DNA of 64,000 bases. Origin: Lachnospiraceae bacterium (GTDB lineage: Bacteria; Bacillota; Clostridia; Lachnospirales; Lachnospiraceae). The notes under the pieces are model-generated. The model was not told the DNA's origin and ran no database searches. It saw only the letters and a list, made by a program, of their open reading frames with translations. The position numbers and the translations under genes were made by a program. The DNA lies in assembly GCA_014804795.1 (NCBI GenBank), contig JAAUZC010000009.1, positions 89,511 through 153,510 of the forward strand, in the 5' to 3' direction. Within the stretch, counting starts at the first letter, position 1; every line of letters begins with the position of its first letter. Of the stretch, positions 32,915 to 41,398 are shown in pieces.

Positions 32915-34900
32915 TTATTCTTCGTGGAGAGTACGTTCCAGAATGACCCTTTTTAAATCCGGCGTCAGTCGGTTGAAATATTCCGAATAACCGCCCACAC
33001 GAACCACCAGATCCTCATGCTTCTCGGGATGGACCATCGCATCCATCAGATCTTCTTTCGATGTAATAGTAATCTGCACCATCGCTCCGCCTTCTTCCAT
33101 ATAGGCCCGCAATAACGCTTTTAACGAATTTTGAGCAAATTTCTTATTGATAGACAAATTCAGCGCGTTCATGCCGTAAATACTCTTCTGGTCGATCTTT
33201 GCGGCGCTCAGCATCATTGCCGTTGGTCCTTTCGTTGCCTTTCCGCTGAGGGCTCCGATGGAGTCATTCAAAGCCTCTCCCCTCAGGCGCCCGTCCGGTG
33301 TCGGCCCGACTTTCTTTCCCTCTTTCGGATGTCTGTTGTACTGATGGGAAGTCGGACAATATTTTCCGCCCCGATAGCACTTTTTATCCTTATACAGGCC
33401 ATAAAAATATACTGTAAAGTCATGTGCCAGTCTGTCGCATTCTTCATCGTCCACTCCGTAATGAGGACATTTTCTGAGCAGTTCATATAAGTGCTTATCC
33501 CCCAGATCCATCAGCCGGAACAGTTCATCCGGTGTAAATCTCTGTCTGTCAAAAACAAGTTCCTTGATCGCCAGTAATGAATCTATCACATTGATCATAC
33601 CCGTTTCACTGGTAATTGCCGCATTATACCTCGCACCACCGTTGTTATAGTCCAGACCTTTGTCGATGCAGTCATCTATCGTCAGAGAACGCATCGGATT
33701 AGGCAGATATTTTGCGCGCTGTTCATGATTCCGATCAATATCATAAGTAAACAGATCCACACCTCTTTTCACTTCTTCCAGAAAACCGGTGTAAAAGTCT
33801 TCGAAGGTTCCCGCCTCCGGAAGCTGTTTCAGCATATATTGTTCAAAGAGCATCGCCAGATTGATGTTGCCGTCTATTCCTCCCGCGTTTGTCATACCTG
33901 CTATACAAGTCTCCGTACAGCCCACAGGACAATATCGTTTTAAGTCTTCCGGCGTAATCCCCGGAAAGCCTTCCTTCAGCATCTCCTGAATCATCTCCTC
34001 ATGATAATAAGAGGGATTTCCACAGCCGCTGTAATTTGCCTCCAATGCAAGTTCCCATATTTCATCCGGCATATCCTTTGTCACCCGAAGATTCATCTGC
34101 GGCCGGCGCAGTCCCGCCCCCTGCCTGAGACATTCTTTTGTGATCTCATTATAGTCGGGTCCCAGACAGCAGTTCCACTTGCCATTGTCATTGACATTTT
34201 CAAACAACTCCCGTATTTCCCTGGAAATATCCTCTCCCTTATAGTAAGGTGCCAGACCGGAGTCGATCATTCCTACATTATCGACGCCTTCCAGATACAT
34301 TACATAATTCCAGCAGACAATCGCCTCATAAACAGTCCGCGCCGGTTTGAAAGGAACCTGTTTCAGCGCCTGAATCAGCTCCGGGTCCGCTCCTGCTTTT
34401 TCCAGCCAGGCAAGCCCTCTGGCATGATAGCTGCGAATTCCTTCCAGCAGATCTAACAGGCCATCCCGCATATCTTCGTCTTCTATCTTCTTTATCCGTT
34501 CTGCATAAGAGTCAAATCCTTCCCTGACGATTCTCTCATAATGGGGTGTCGAATGCGTATATCCGCTGACCGTGATATAGGGTGCGCTCGGCGTCACCGT
34601 AAAATTTGACTTATCCCGCACTTCTTTCATGATTTTTGCCGCTTCGGGGCTTTTTTCGGAAAGCGCCACATAATAATCCGGATTAAATGTTTTCGCGCAC
34701 TCCGGATATACCGCATATCCTCCCCGATTGATCTTCCCGCTGGGATAAAGCCGCCCGCCTCTGTACTCATCCACCGGACAGTTTTCCAGATAGCGTCTCT
34801 GTGCTCTGGAAAACCTGAAAAACAATCCCCTGTCTTCCCTCTCAAAAAAACCAGCGGCGTATGGTTCATCGATTTTTAAAAATAATTCTTCTTTTTTCAT
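32915..34900 (-). CDS. Glycyl radical enzyme of PFL-like family, substrate unknown
   Basis: 661 residues from ATG 34900 (MKKEELFLK) with AGGAG upstream; the open frame extends further but lacks a ribosome binding site. The C-terminal glycyl radical loop is VRVGGYSEYF. The active-site Cys is in YCPVGCTETC, followed by AGGIDGNINL. It is shorter than PFL (about 760) and YbiW/PflD (about 765-810). Context (PTS upstream, aldolase and Nag enzymes downstream) points to a phosphorylated sugar or amino-sugar derivative as substrate, not pyruvate. Confidence 0.9.
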   Translation of the reverse strand: MKKEELFLKIDEPYAAGFFEREDRGLFFRFSRAQRRYLENCPVDEYRGGRLYPSGKINRGGYAVYPECAKTFNPDYYVALSEKSPEAAKIMKEVRDKSNFTVTPSAPYITVSGYTHSTPHYERIVREGFDSYAERIKKIEDEDMRDGLLDLLEGIRSYHARGLAWLEKAGADPELIQALKQVPFKPARTVYEAIVCWNYVMYLEGVDNVGMIDSGLAPYYKGEDISREIRELFENVNDNGKWNCCLGPDYNEITKECLRQGAGLRRPQMNLRVTKDMPDEIWELALEANYSGCGNPSYYHEEMIQEMLKEGFPGITPEDLKRYCPVGCTETCIAGMTNAGGIDGNINLAMLFEQYMLKQLPEAGTFEDFYTGFLEEVKRGVDLFTYDIDRNHEQRAKYLPNPMRSLTIDDCIDKGLDYNNGGARYNAAITSETGMINVIDSLLAIKELVFDRQRFTPDELFRLMDLGDKHLYELLRKCPHYGVDDEECDRLAHDFTVYFYGLYKDKKCYRGGKYCPTSHQYNRHPKEGKKVGPTPDGRLRGEALNDSIGALSGKATKGPTAMMLSAAKIDQKSIYGMNALNLSINKKFAQNSLKALLRAYMEEGGAMVQITITSKEDLMDAMVHPEKHEDLVVRVGGYSEYFNRLTPDLKRVILERTLHEE

Positions 34901-34922
34901 TAAAAATCTCCTTTTATATTTT

Positions 34923-35363
34923 TCAAATTCCATTGCCTGGTTCCATCTCTTCATCGGCAGATTCTTTTACCGCTTCAAAATCAAATTGGACAACACTGTT
35001 CTTTGTATTCTCAATAATACCGTTTATCAGTTCCTGCATTTCCAGACTGTCTTTCATAAAGCAGGCTTCCAATATCGAAGCCGGATTACCTCCGGCTACG
35101 ACTTCCGTATCAATACGGCAGGCGGCACATTTTACCGCCTCGTTAAAAGGAGTTCCCCCCACAATGTCACAGAGAAAAAGGATTTTCTCTCCTCCATAGC
35201 ATTTCAGCATTTTCTGAAATTCCCCCTGCAGATCTTCAACAGTCAGATTTTCTGAAAAATCAATATATTCGACTCCCTTTATTTCACCCGCCACCATCCT
35301 GACAAAGCCCGATATCCCTGATGCATAACTTCCATGCCCTGAAATGATAATTACAGTTCCCAT
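34923..35363 (-). CDS. Mannose-family PTS EIIA component
   Basis: 146 residues. Phosphohistidine region IIISGHGSYASGI near residue 10, FLCDIVGGTPFNEA near 65, as in EIIA-Man. Receives phosphate from HPr and passes it to EIIB. The C-terminus is acidic and unusual but within the family range. 22 nt upstream of the glycyl radical gene. Confidence 0.9.
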   Translation of the reverse strand: MGTVIIISGHGSYASGISGFVRMVAGEIKGVEYIDFSENLTVEDLQGEFQKMLKCYGGEKILFLCDIVGGTPFNEAVKCAACRIDTEVVAGGNPASILEACFMKDSLEMQELINGIIENTKNSVVQFDFEAVKESADEEMEPGNGI

Positions 35364-35392
35364 ATTTTATCCTTTCCGCCCATACGGACTTC

Positions 35393-36190
35393 TTATAAAA
35401 TTCCAAAAAACGAACAAACGATTGCCAGGAAAAATGTAATCAGTATTAAGCACACCGGATTGATTTTTTTGTACTTTAACAGATAAAACATTAATAATGT
35501 ATATCCCAGAGGAAGGATATTCGGCAGTATATTATCAAAAAAGTCAGTCTGCAGACTTATCTCATAACCTTCACTCACAGGAATGGATGCAACAACATTG
35601 ATGCTGACAAAAGAAGCGATCAACCCGCCGATAACCGTAATTCCCAGTGTTGCTGCCGCTCTTGTGACAAGATTCGACAAATCTTTTATATGGCCTATCG
35701 TTTTAGTCCCCAGACTATATCCAAGTCTCGCTAAAGGAATTCGTGCCAGAAAAATACCCACATAGATCACAAAAAATAAAATGGGACCTAATACGTTTCC
35801 CTGTGACGCAAAAGAAGAACAGATACCTGCCACGATCGGTAAAACCGTAAACCACAACAGCGCATCGCCTATTCCGGCTAACGGCCCGAACAGTGCAAGT
35901 CTCAGATTATTGGGAATATCTCTATCCGTTTTATCTTCTTCTGCCGCGGCGATCAAACCGGCAAGAAATGCCGCAGCGGTTAAATTAGTGCTCATATAGG
36001 CCATATTATCTTCCAAAGCCTCCGCCAGCTTCTCTTCATCATCCTTATATATCTTTTTCAAACAGGATGACAGAACATATGTCCATCCTATCCCGAGCCC
36101 GCGCTCAAATGTAAAACATGCCTGTATCAGCGACGTCCGAAACGCCAGGCCGTCTATGTCTTTTTTTGTCAAAGTTTTATCATATGCCAT
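35393..36190 (-). CDS. Mannose-family PTS EIID component
   Basis: 265 residues. Integral membrane subunit: ACFTFERGLGIGWTYVLSSCLKKIY, GPLAGIGDALLWFTVLPIVAGI and a C-terminal pair of membrane segments (TLLMFYLLKYKKINPVCLILITFFLAIVCSFFGIL). Overlaps the EIIC stop by 11 nt. Confidence 0.93.
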   Translation of the reverse strand: MAYDKTLTKKDIDGLAFRTSLIQACFTFERGLGIGWTYVLSSCLKKIYKDDEEKLAEALEDNMAYMSTNLTAAAFLAGLIAAAEEDKTDRDIPNNLRLALFGPLAGIGDALLWFTVLPIVAGICSSFASQGNVLGPILFFVIYVGIFLARIPLARLGYSLGTKTIGHIKDLSNLVTRAAATLGITVIGGLIASFVSINVVASIPVSEGYEISLQTDFFDNILPNILPLGYTLLMFYLLKYKKINPVCLILITFFLAIVCSFFGIL

Positions 36191-36986
36191 TACTGTAATC
36201 CTCCTCTACATATTCCAAATTTGCCCTGCCAGAAGCCGGCGCTTTTATTTTTTTGTACTCCTCAAAAAACTGGTACATTGCAATAGCAGCACCTGCAAGT
36301 GCAACCGGCAATAAATTGCCAAACTGAAGGAACGAAGCCAAAAGAAATCCCAGGATCAGGTACGGTGTATACTCAATCTTAAACTGCATACGAAGAAGTA
36401 TTGCAAATCCTACCGCCGGCAATATGCCGCCTGCGACTTCAAATCCGTTTGTCAGCCATCCCGGCATGATATCTACCAAAATTCTCATTGGCTCCTGCGC
36501 CATATATGCACAGAGAAATACGATGATTGCATATGTAATTCCTACGATCATAACCGTCAGGCATGCCAGTCTTGTATACTTTTTTATTTCTCCCTTTTTG
36601 GCATATGCCGTCAATTTGGGAATAAATAAGGAAAAGGAAGAATAGTAAAATAATATAATATACTGCATGAGAAAACTAAACGGCAATGCCAGCCCCAATG
36701 CTCCATTTGCCCCTATCCCCGAAGTATGTGCTATAACCGGAGCCATAATCGCTGCCAACACAGGATTTGGCGGCTGCGTACCTCCTACCGGAGTCAGGCC
36801 GGCAAAAGACAGTTCTACCAATGCCCCTGTTATCAGGCCGATCCGCAGATCTCCCAAAATCAAACCGGTTAATGTGCTTACGATAATCGGCCTGAAAATG
36901 AACAGGAATTCCAAATACATATCTATTCCCACCACTAAGGCCATAATTGATAAAAGTATCGCCTGAACTAATGTAATCTGATTCAT
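36180..36986 (-). CDS. Mannose-family PTS EIIC component
   Basis: 268 residues, sugar-transporting membrane subunit: GLILGDLRIGLITGALVELSFAGLTPVGGTQPPNP is the EIIC-Man signature region. About seven hydrophobic segments. Mannose-family PTSs bring in hexoses and amino sugars as 6-phosphates. Confidence 0.93.
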   Translation of the reverse strand: MNQITLVQAILLSIMALVVGIDMYLEFLFIFRPIIVSTLTGLILGDLRIGLITGALVELSFAGLTPVGGTQPPNPVLAAIMAPVIAHTSGIGANGALGLALPFSFLMQYIILFYYSSFSLFIPKLTAYAKKGEIKKYTRLACLTVMIVGITYAIIVFLCAYMAQEPMRILVDIMPGWLTNGFEVAGGILPAVGFAILLRMQFKIEYTPYLILGFLLASFLQFGNLLPVALAGAAIAMYQFFEEYKKIKAPASGRANLEYVEEDYSNGI

Positions 36987-36998
36987 CTCTCTCCTCCT

Positions 36999-37469
36999 CT
37001 AAAACCCCGTAACTTTCTTATCATCCGGTGTATCCTGTGCCCATACCTCAATACCCTTTGACGCAATATATCTCAGATCCTCCGTATCTTTCTCATCAAG
37101 ATATACCTTGGAAGTAAACTGCCGTTTCCCTTCCGAAAAATGCATGTTTCCCACATTTACTTTCCTGATCGGAACATTTCCATCTACAAGTTTTCTGATA
37201 ACTTGCGGCGTTCTTGCCACCAGAAAGATTTTTTGGCTTTCTGCGGCCCGATCAATGACTGCAATTGTTTTCTCCACCGAAAAAAAACGAATTCCAATCC
37301 CCCTGCTGTCCGCTGTCATTGTCATGATCTGTTGCTGCAGCTTATCCTCCGCGGCCGCATCATCCACAACAACCAGCAGATTTGCTCCTATCGCAGTTGC
37401 CCATATGTTCCCAACCTGTCCGTGTACCAGTCGATTATCAATTCTGGTCAGTATGATATTCGCTGCCAT
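36999..37469 (-). CDS. Mannose-family PTS EIIB component
   Basis: 156 residues from ATG 37469 (MAANIIL), AAGGAG upstream. RIDNRLVHGQVG holds the phosphorylated His. Also VVDDAAAEDKLQQQIMTMTA and KVNVGNMHFSEGKRQF. First gene of the nine-gene operon; its promoter and a perfect operator lie 75-104 bp upstream. Confidence 0.93.
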   Translation of the reverse strand: MAANIILTRIDNRLVHGQVGNIWATAIGANLLVVVDDAAAEDKLQQQIMTMTADSRGIGIRFFSVEKTIAVIDRAAESQKIFLVARTPQVIRKLVDGNVPIRKVNVGNMHFSEGKRQFTSKVYLDEKDTEDLRYIASKGIEVWAQDTPDDKKVTGF

Positions 37470-37529
37470 AGTGTCTCCTTTCCCCAAACAAAATAATATT
37501 AGTTTTATTCTCGTTGCCAAGCGCTTATT

Positions 37530-37573
37530 AACAACATATCCCAATTATACATGTTGCGATATGTTGTTGTCAA
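37530..37573 (-). promoter_or_regulatory. Sigma-A promoter of the PTS operon with overlapping operator
   Basis: Minus strand TTGACA (37568-37573), 18 nt, TATAAT (37544-37549), both perfect hexamers. A perfect inverted repeat, AACAACATATC (37530-37540) and GATATGTTGTT (37558-37568), places one arm between -35 and -10 and the other just past the -10. The divergent DeoR-family gene is the obvious candidate regulator. An AAGCGCTT (37519-37526) resembles the centre of a cre site, but its flanks do not match. Confidence 0.8.
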
Positions 37574-37693
37574 TGGTGTTTTGCAATAAATAGCATTTTT
37601 TATGATTGCAATTGCTTGCGATTATTTTTTCTTTCATAAGAGGAGATTTTGTGATAAGATTAAAAAAACTACGGAAGGATACGGGACACCCAT

Positions 37694-38455
37694 ATGAATA
37701 AACAACTGACCGCCGAGCGCAGAAATCAGTTAGCTCAAATATTACTTTCTAAAGGCAGCATTAAAGTTGGAGAAATTTCCAGAGAATTCGGTGTTTCCAC
37801 CGAGACGATCCGAAAAGACATTATCTATCTTGAAAAAGAAGGCATTGCCCAAAAAAGTCACGGCGGAGCAACTATCACCACCTCCATGCTCGAACGGCCG
37901 GTGGATATGAAAAAAATGGAAAACACTGCCATCAAGACCAGAATCTCCACGGAAGCCCTATCACATATACCGGAAAACGGCACAGTGATTCTGGATGCCG
38001 GCTCCACCAACTATATTCTGGCAACACTTTTGTCATTGAAAACCGGACTGACTATTTTTACGAATTCTATTCTGGCTCTGGAAGTATTATTAAATTCCGA
38101 AAACAAGGTATTTGCTTTCGGCGGCCTGGTAAGATCCAGCAGCCGTGGTATTATAGGAAAATGGGCAAACGAAGAACTTCGCTCTATCCATGCAGACGTT
38201 TCTTTTATCGGAACAGACGGATTTTTGGGTTTGAACGGTCCGGCAACCGCTTCTTATGAAGAGGCCGAATTTAAAAAAAATATTATCGATGTCAGCCAGA
38301 ATTCCTATATCCTTACCGACAGTACCAAATTTCACAGCCGCACGCTGTTTGAATTTTGTCATTGGAAAGATATTACCTGTTTGATTACCGACGCAGACGC
38401 TCCTGCCGACGCGTTAGAAACCATCCGAAAATCCACTGAAATTATCACTGTATAA
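37694..38455 (+). CDS. DeoR-family transcriptional regulator
   Basis: 253 residues. N-terminal DeoR helix-turn-helix (about residues 6-56: RNQLAQILLSKGSIKVGEISREFGVSTETIRKDIIYLEKEG) and a C-terminal sugar-phosphate sensing DeoRC domain (VILDAGSTNYILA, FIGTDGF). Divergent from the PTS operon, with the operator at 37530-37568 between them. Inference: represses the operon until a sugar-phosphate intermediate binds. Confidence 0.92.
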   Translation: MNKQLTAERRNQLAQILLSKGSIKVGEISREFGVSTETIRKDIIYLEKEGIAQKSHGGATITTSMLERPVDMKKMENTAIKTRISTEALSHIPENGTVILDAGSTNYILATLLSLKTGLTIFTNSILALEVLLNSENKVFAFGGLVRSSSRGIIGKWANEELRSIHADVSFIGTDGFLGLNGPATASYEEAEFKKNIIDVSQNSYILTDSTKFHSRTLFEFCHWKDITCLITDADAPADALETIRKSTEIITV

Positions 38456-38514
38456 AGACAGTACCGCAGCAATCAGAGTATATCTCTCTGACCTCTGAAT
38501 TTCATGAGATCATC

Positions 38515-38552
38515 AAAAAAGGAACGGGGATCCCAAAATCCCCGTTCCTTTT
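38515..38552. terminator. Bidirectional terminator between deoR-like and GH13 genes
   Basis: GGAACGGGGAT with ATCCCCGTTCC (38521-38548), loop CCCAAA, A-run on the left and T-run on the right. Shared by the convergent DeoR and GH13 genes. Confidence 0.88.
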
Positions 38553-38579
38553 ATACTGAAACATATGAATCCTATTTTT

Positions 38580-39902
38580 CTACCGCTCCATCTTCCAAAA
38601 TGCCGCGCTGTAAGGAGGCAGTTCGCTTCCGCCGCCAAAGTCATGCATCTTTCCTGTCAGCAGATCTTCCGCCTGACCGCAGCCCGCATCAAAGTGCGCC
38701 GTATAGCTTTCCCCGTCCGCATTGATCGCTACAAGCACTCTTTCATTTTCAGATTTTCTCTCGAAGATACACTGCTTATTGGTCAGCACTACAGAACGAA
38801 ACGCGCCGTAATTCAGTGCTTCCGAATTTTTCTTCACTTCCGCCATGCGGCTGATCTGCTCTGTCAGTTCATTCCACTGCGGTGCATCAAAGCATGCTCT
38901 GAGTGCCGGATCTCCCTCGCTCTTATTCGCTTTTGTCCCCCACTCGCTTCCATAATATACGCAGGGAATGCCCGGCATGCCAAACACAAGCGCATAGATA
39001 AGCGGCAGATGCCGCTCATTTGTCAAAATGCTTGCCACCCGTGTCACATCATGGTTATCCACAAAAGAGAGCATATGTTTTCCCTTATATAAAGTCCAGT
39101 TCTCCGGTCCAAACTGCCGCATCAGGGAATGATTGATCTCAAACATATTCATGCTGTTAAAGCTGGAGTACAGTCCTTTATAACATTCATAATTCGTTGC
39201 GGAATGCAGCATCCCGTCATTGACCATCTGGTTGTAATCTCCATGCAGCATTTCACCAAGCAGATAAAAGTCCTGTTTTTTATTGTCGCAAAACTGTCTG
39301 AGTCTTCTCACAAAATTATGATTGAGACAGTAAGCCACGTCTAACCGCAGGCCGTCAATATCAAACGCATCAATCCAGTAACTTACCGCATCAAAAATAT
39401 GCTGAATCACCTCTTCGTTCTGCAGATTCAGTTTTACAAGATCATAATTGCCTTCCCAGCCCTCATACCAGAGTCCGTCATTATAATGGGAATTTCCTCC
39501 CAGATTGATATGAAACCAATGCAGATACGGCGAATGCTCCCTGTTCTTTAACACATCCTGAAACGCGAAGAAGCCTCTGCCCACATGATTGAACACACCA
39601 TCCAACACTACCCTGATATCTGCCTCATGAAGCTTTTTGCAGATTTCTATAAAATCCTCGTTTGTTCCGAGACGCCTATCGATCATCCTGTAATCTCTGG
39701 TGTTGTAACCGTGGGTGTCCGACTCAAAGACCGGCGAAAAATAGATTGCATTCGCACCCAGCTTTTTGATGTGGGGGATCCAGTCTTCTACCTTCTTAAT
39801 CCTGCCTGTCAGTATGCCGTCGTTTTCAAACGGGGCTCCGCAAAATCCCAACGGATAAATCTGATAAAAAACACTTTCATTGTACCATTTTCTGTTTTCC
39901 AT
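38580..39902 (-). CDS. GH13 maltodextrin-type glucosidase / neopullulanase-like
   Basis: 440 residues, cytoplasmic. All four GH13 blocks: VLDGVFNHVG, GLRLDVAYC (nucleophile Asp), LLGEMLHGD (acid/base Glu), FVDNHDVTR. HWFHINLGGNSHYNDG resembles the maltogenic amylase/cyclomaltodextrinase group, but the N-terminal domain typical of that group is missing, so it probably cuts small maltodextrins. The second GH13 enzyme of the window; not obviously related to the one at 68-1363. Confidence 0.9.
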   Translation of the reverse strand: MENRKWYNESVFYQIYPLGFCGAPFENDGILTGRIKKVEDWIPHIKKLGANAIYFSPVFESDTHGYNTRDYRMIDRRLGTNEDFIEICKKLHEADIRVVLDGVFNHVGRGFFAFQDVLKNREHSPYLHWFHINLGGNSHYNDGLWYEGWEGNYDLVKLNLQNEEVIQHIFDAVSYWIDAFDIDGLRLDVAYCLNHNFVRRLRQFCDNKKQDFYLLGEMLHGDYNQMVNDGMLHSATNYECYKGLYSSFNSMNMFEINHSLMRQFGPENWTLYKGKHMLSFVDNHDVTRVASILTNERHLPLIYALVFGMPGIPCVYYGSEWGTKANKSEGDPALRACFDAPQWNELTEQISRMAEVKKNSEALNYGAFRSVVLTNKQCIFERKSENERVLVAINADGESYTAHFDAGCGQAEDLLTGKMHDFGGGSELPPYSAAFWKMER

Positions 39903-39933
39903 AGTGTTCCTCTTTTCTTTTTTACTTCACAGT

Positions 39934-39955
39934 GCTCATTCGGAAAACCTGCGGT
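39934..39955. repeat. Short hairpin, sibling of the 43976-44102 element
   Basis: CAGTGCTCATTCG precedes the stem GGAAAACC-TGC-GGTTTTCC. The same CAGTG..CATTCG prefix and A-run/T-run stem occur at 43977-44008. Confidence 0.5.
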
Positions 39956-40137
39956 TTTCCTCCCGTGGACATTTTACCACATAGTTTCCGGTTTCGTCCA
40001 TGTAATATTTCTATATATTTTATATTAACAAAACGATTGTTTTTTTATCAGGCGCAAAAAGTCCTGTATTTCTCTTTCTTGTGTTTACATAACTATTATG
40101 CACACTTTATTGACCAATTCAGTTTTTATTTTAAGAG

Positions 40138-40228
40138 TAATCCACATTTTCCACATGCATTTTATGAAATCCCCGTCATTTTCGTCGTAAAATGCCCACT
40201 TTTCCACATGTTTATCCACATATACACA
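40138..40228 (+). other. Cluster of DnaA-box-like 9-mers in a 612 bp gene-free stretch
   Basis: The gap 39903-40514 is AT-rich and without a gene. Within it, one perfect DnaA box TTATCCACA (40212-40220) and near matches TAATCCACA (40138), TTTTCCACA (40147), TTTTCCACA (40200) and ATATACACA (40220) lie on the same strand inside 91 bp. dnaA and dnaN are not nearby, so this is not shown to be oriC. Elsewhere the gap holds only weak promoter-like AT-rich sequence, probably for nfo (TATACT at about 40480). Confidence 0.5.
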
Positions 40229-40514
40229 TCTGTCAGTTTCTATTTTACAAAAAATCACTCATGTCTTTTTCTAAAAATCAAGTCCTTTTTTCCATTTTTT
40301 ATTATGACTTTTCTTTTCCGGCAAGAGAATTTTTCTCATGATTTCAGAATACTTTCCGCTTTACTCTGGTACATTTTTATAAGGTATGATACAATATGTT
40401 GTGGTTATAAGTTATTGACTGCTACAGTACTGCCAGTTTATTTTTAGTTGTTTCATTTATTTTTTTAATGCATTTTCAGTATACTATTTTTTAGAGAAGA
40501 AAGGATGATCACAT

Positions 40515-41378
40515 ATGTTTTTAATAGGTTCCCATGTAGGGATGAGTGGAAAAGAAATGTTTTTAGGTTCCGTAAAAGAAGCGTTATCTTATGATGCCAA
40601 TACATTTATGGTTTACACGGGCGCACCGCAAAACACCAGACGAAAGGATCTCTCAGAGCTGAAAATTCCTGAAGCAAAAGCGTTGATGAAAGAATCAGGC
40701 ATAGAGCAGTTTATAGTACATGCCCCCTATATCATCAATCTCGGCAATGCCGTCAATCCGTCCACCTATGAACTTGCCGTATCTTTTCTGGAAAAAGAAA
40801 TCACACGAAGCGCGGGTATGGGAAGCCGGATTCTCGTGCTGCACCCTGGTTCTCATGTAGGCGAGGGTGCGCAGATCGGTATCAAAAAGATCGTGGAGGG
40901 CTTAAATCAGATTCTGAGCGCTGATACACCGGTCTATATCGCCCTTGAGACAATGGCCGGAAAAGGCTCAGAGATCGGAAGCCGTTTTGAAGAGCTGGCA
41001 GAAATCTATGATAAAACCGTACACTCTGAAAAGCTCAGAGTATGCATGGACACCTGCCATATGCATGACGCAGGATATGATGTGACGCACGACTTTGACG
41101 GTATTTTAACTGCCTTTGACAAGCTGCTTGGTATTTCTCAGATTGCCGCCGTCCATCTCAATGACAGTAAGAATCCGCAGGGAGCTCATAAGGACAGGCA
41201 TGCCAATCTGGGGGATGGCTGCATCGGCTTTGAGGCGCTCTCCTATGTTGCCCACCATCCGGCTCTTGAGACGGTTCCCAAGATTTTGGAGACGCCCTAT
41301 CTTCCGTCTCCGGAAGATCCTAAGAAAAAAGTGCCGCCCTATAAGGAAGAGATTCAGAGATTACGTGAAAAAGTATAA
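40515..41378 (+). CDS. nfo: Endonuclease IV (AP endonuclease family 2)
   Basis: 287 residues, preceded by AAAGGA. Cleaves 5' to abasic sites in base-excision repair using zinc. Seen: [80 protein letters not shown]: metal ligands all present. Converges on the nuclease-helicase gene with only 20 bp between the stops. Confidence 0.95.
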   Translation: MFLIGSHVGMSGKEMFLGSVKEALSYDANTFMVYTGAPQNTRRKDLSELKIPEAKALMKESGIEQFIVHAPYIINLGNAVNPSTYELAVSFLEKEITRSAGMGSRILVLHPGSHVGEGAQIGIKKIVEGLNQILSADTPVYIALETMAGKGSEIGSRFEELAEIYDKTVHSEKLRVCMDTCHMHDAGYDVTHDFDGILTAFDKLLGISQIAAVHLNDSKNPQGAHKDRHANLGDGCIGFEALSYVAHHPALETVPKILETPYLPSPEDPKKKVPPYKEEIQRLREKV

Positions 41379-41398
41379 TTCCGGGTGACAGATTTGCC

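Noticed and set aside
37519-37526. Catabolite-responsive element (cre)
   Set aside because: The AAGCGCTT centre is present, but outer TG and CA positions do not match.
40138-40228. Chromosomal origin of replication
   Set aside because: DnaA-like boxes are present, but dnaA, dnaN, rpmH or other origin-linked genes are absent.
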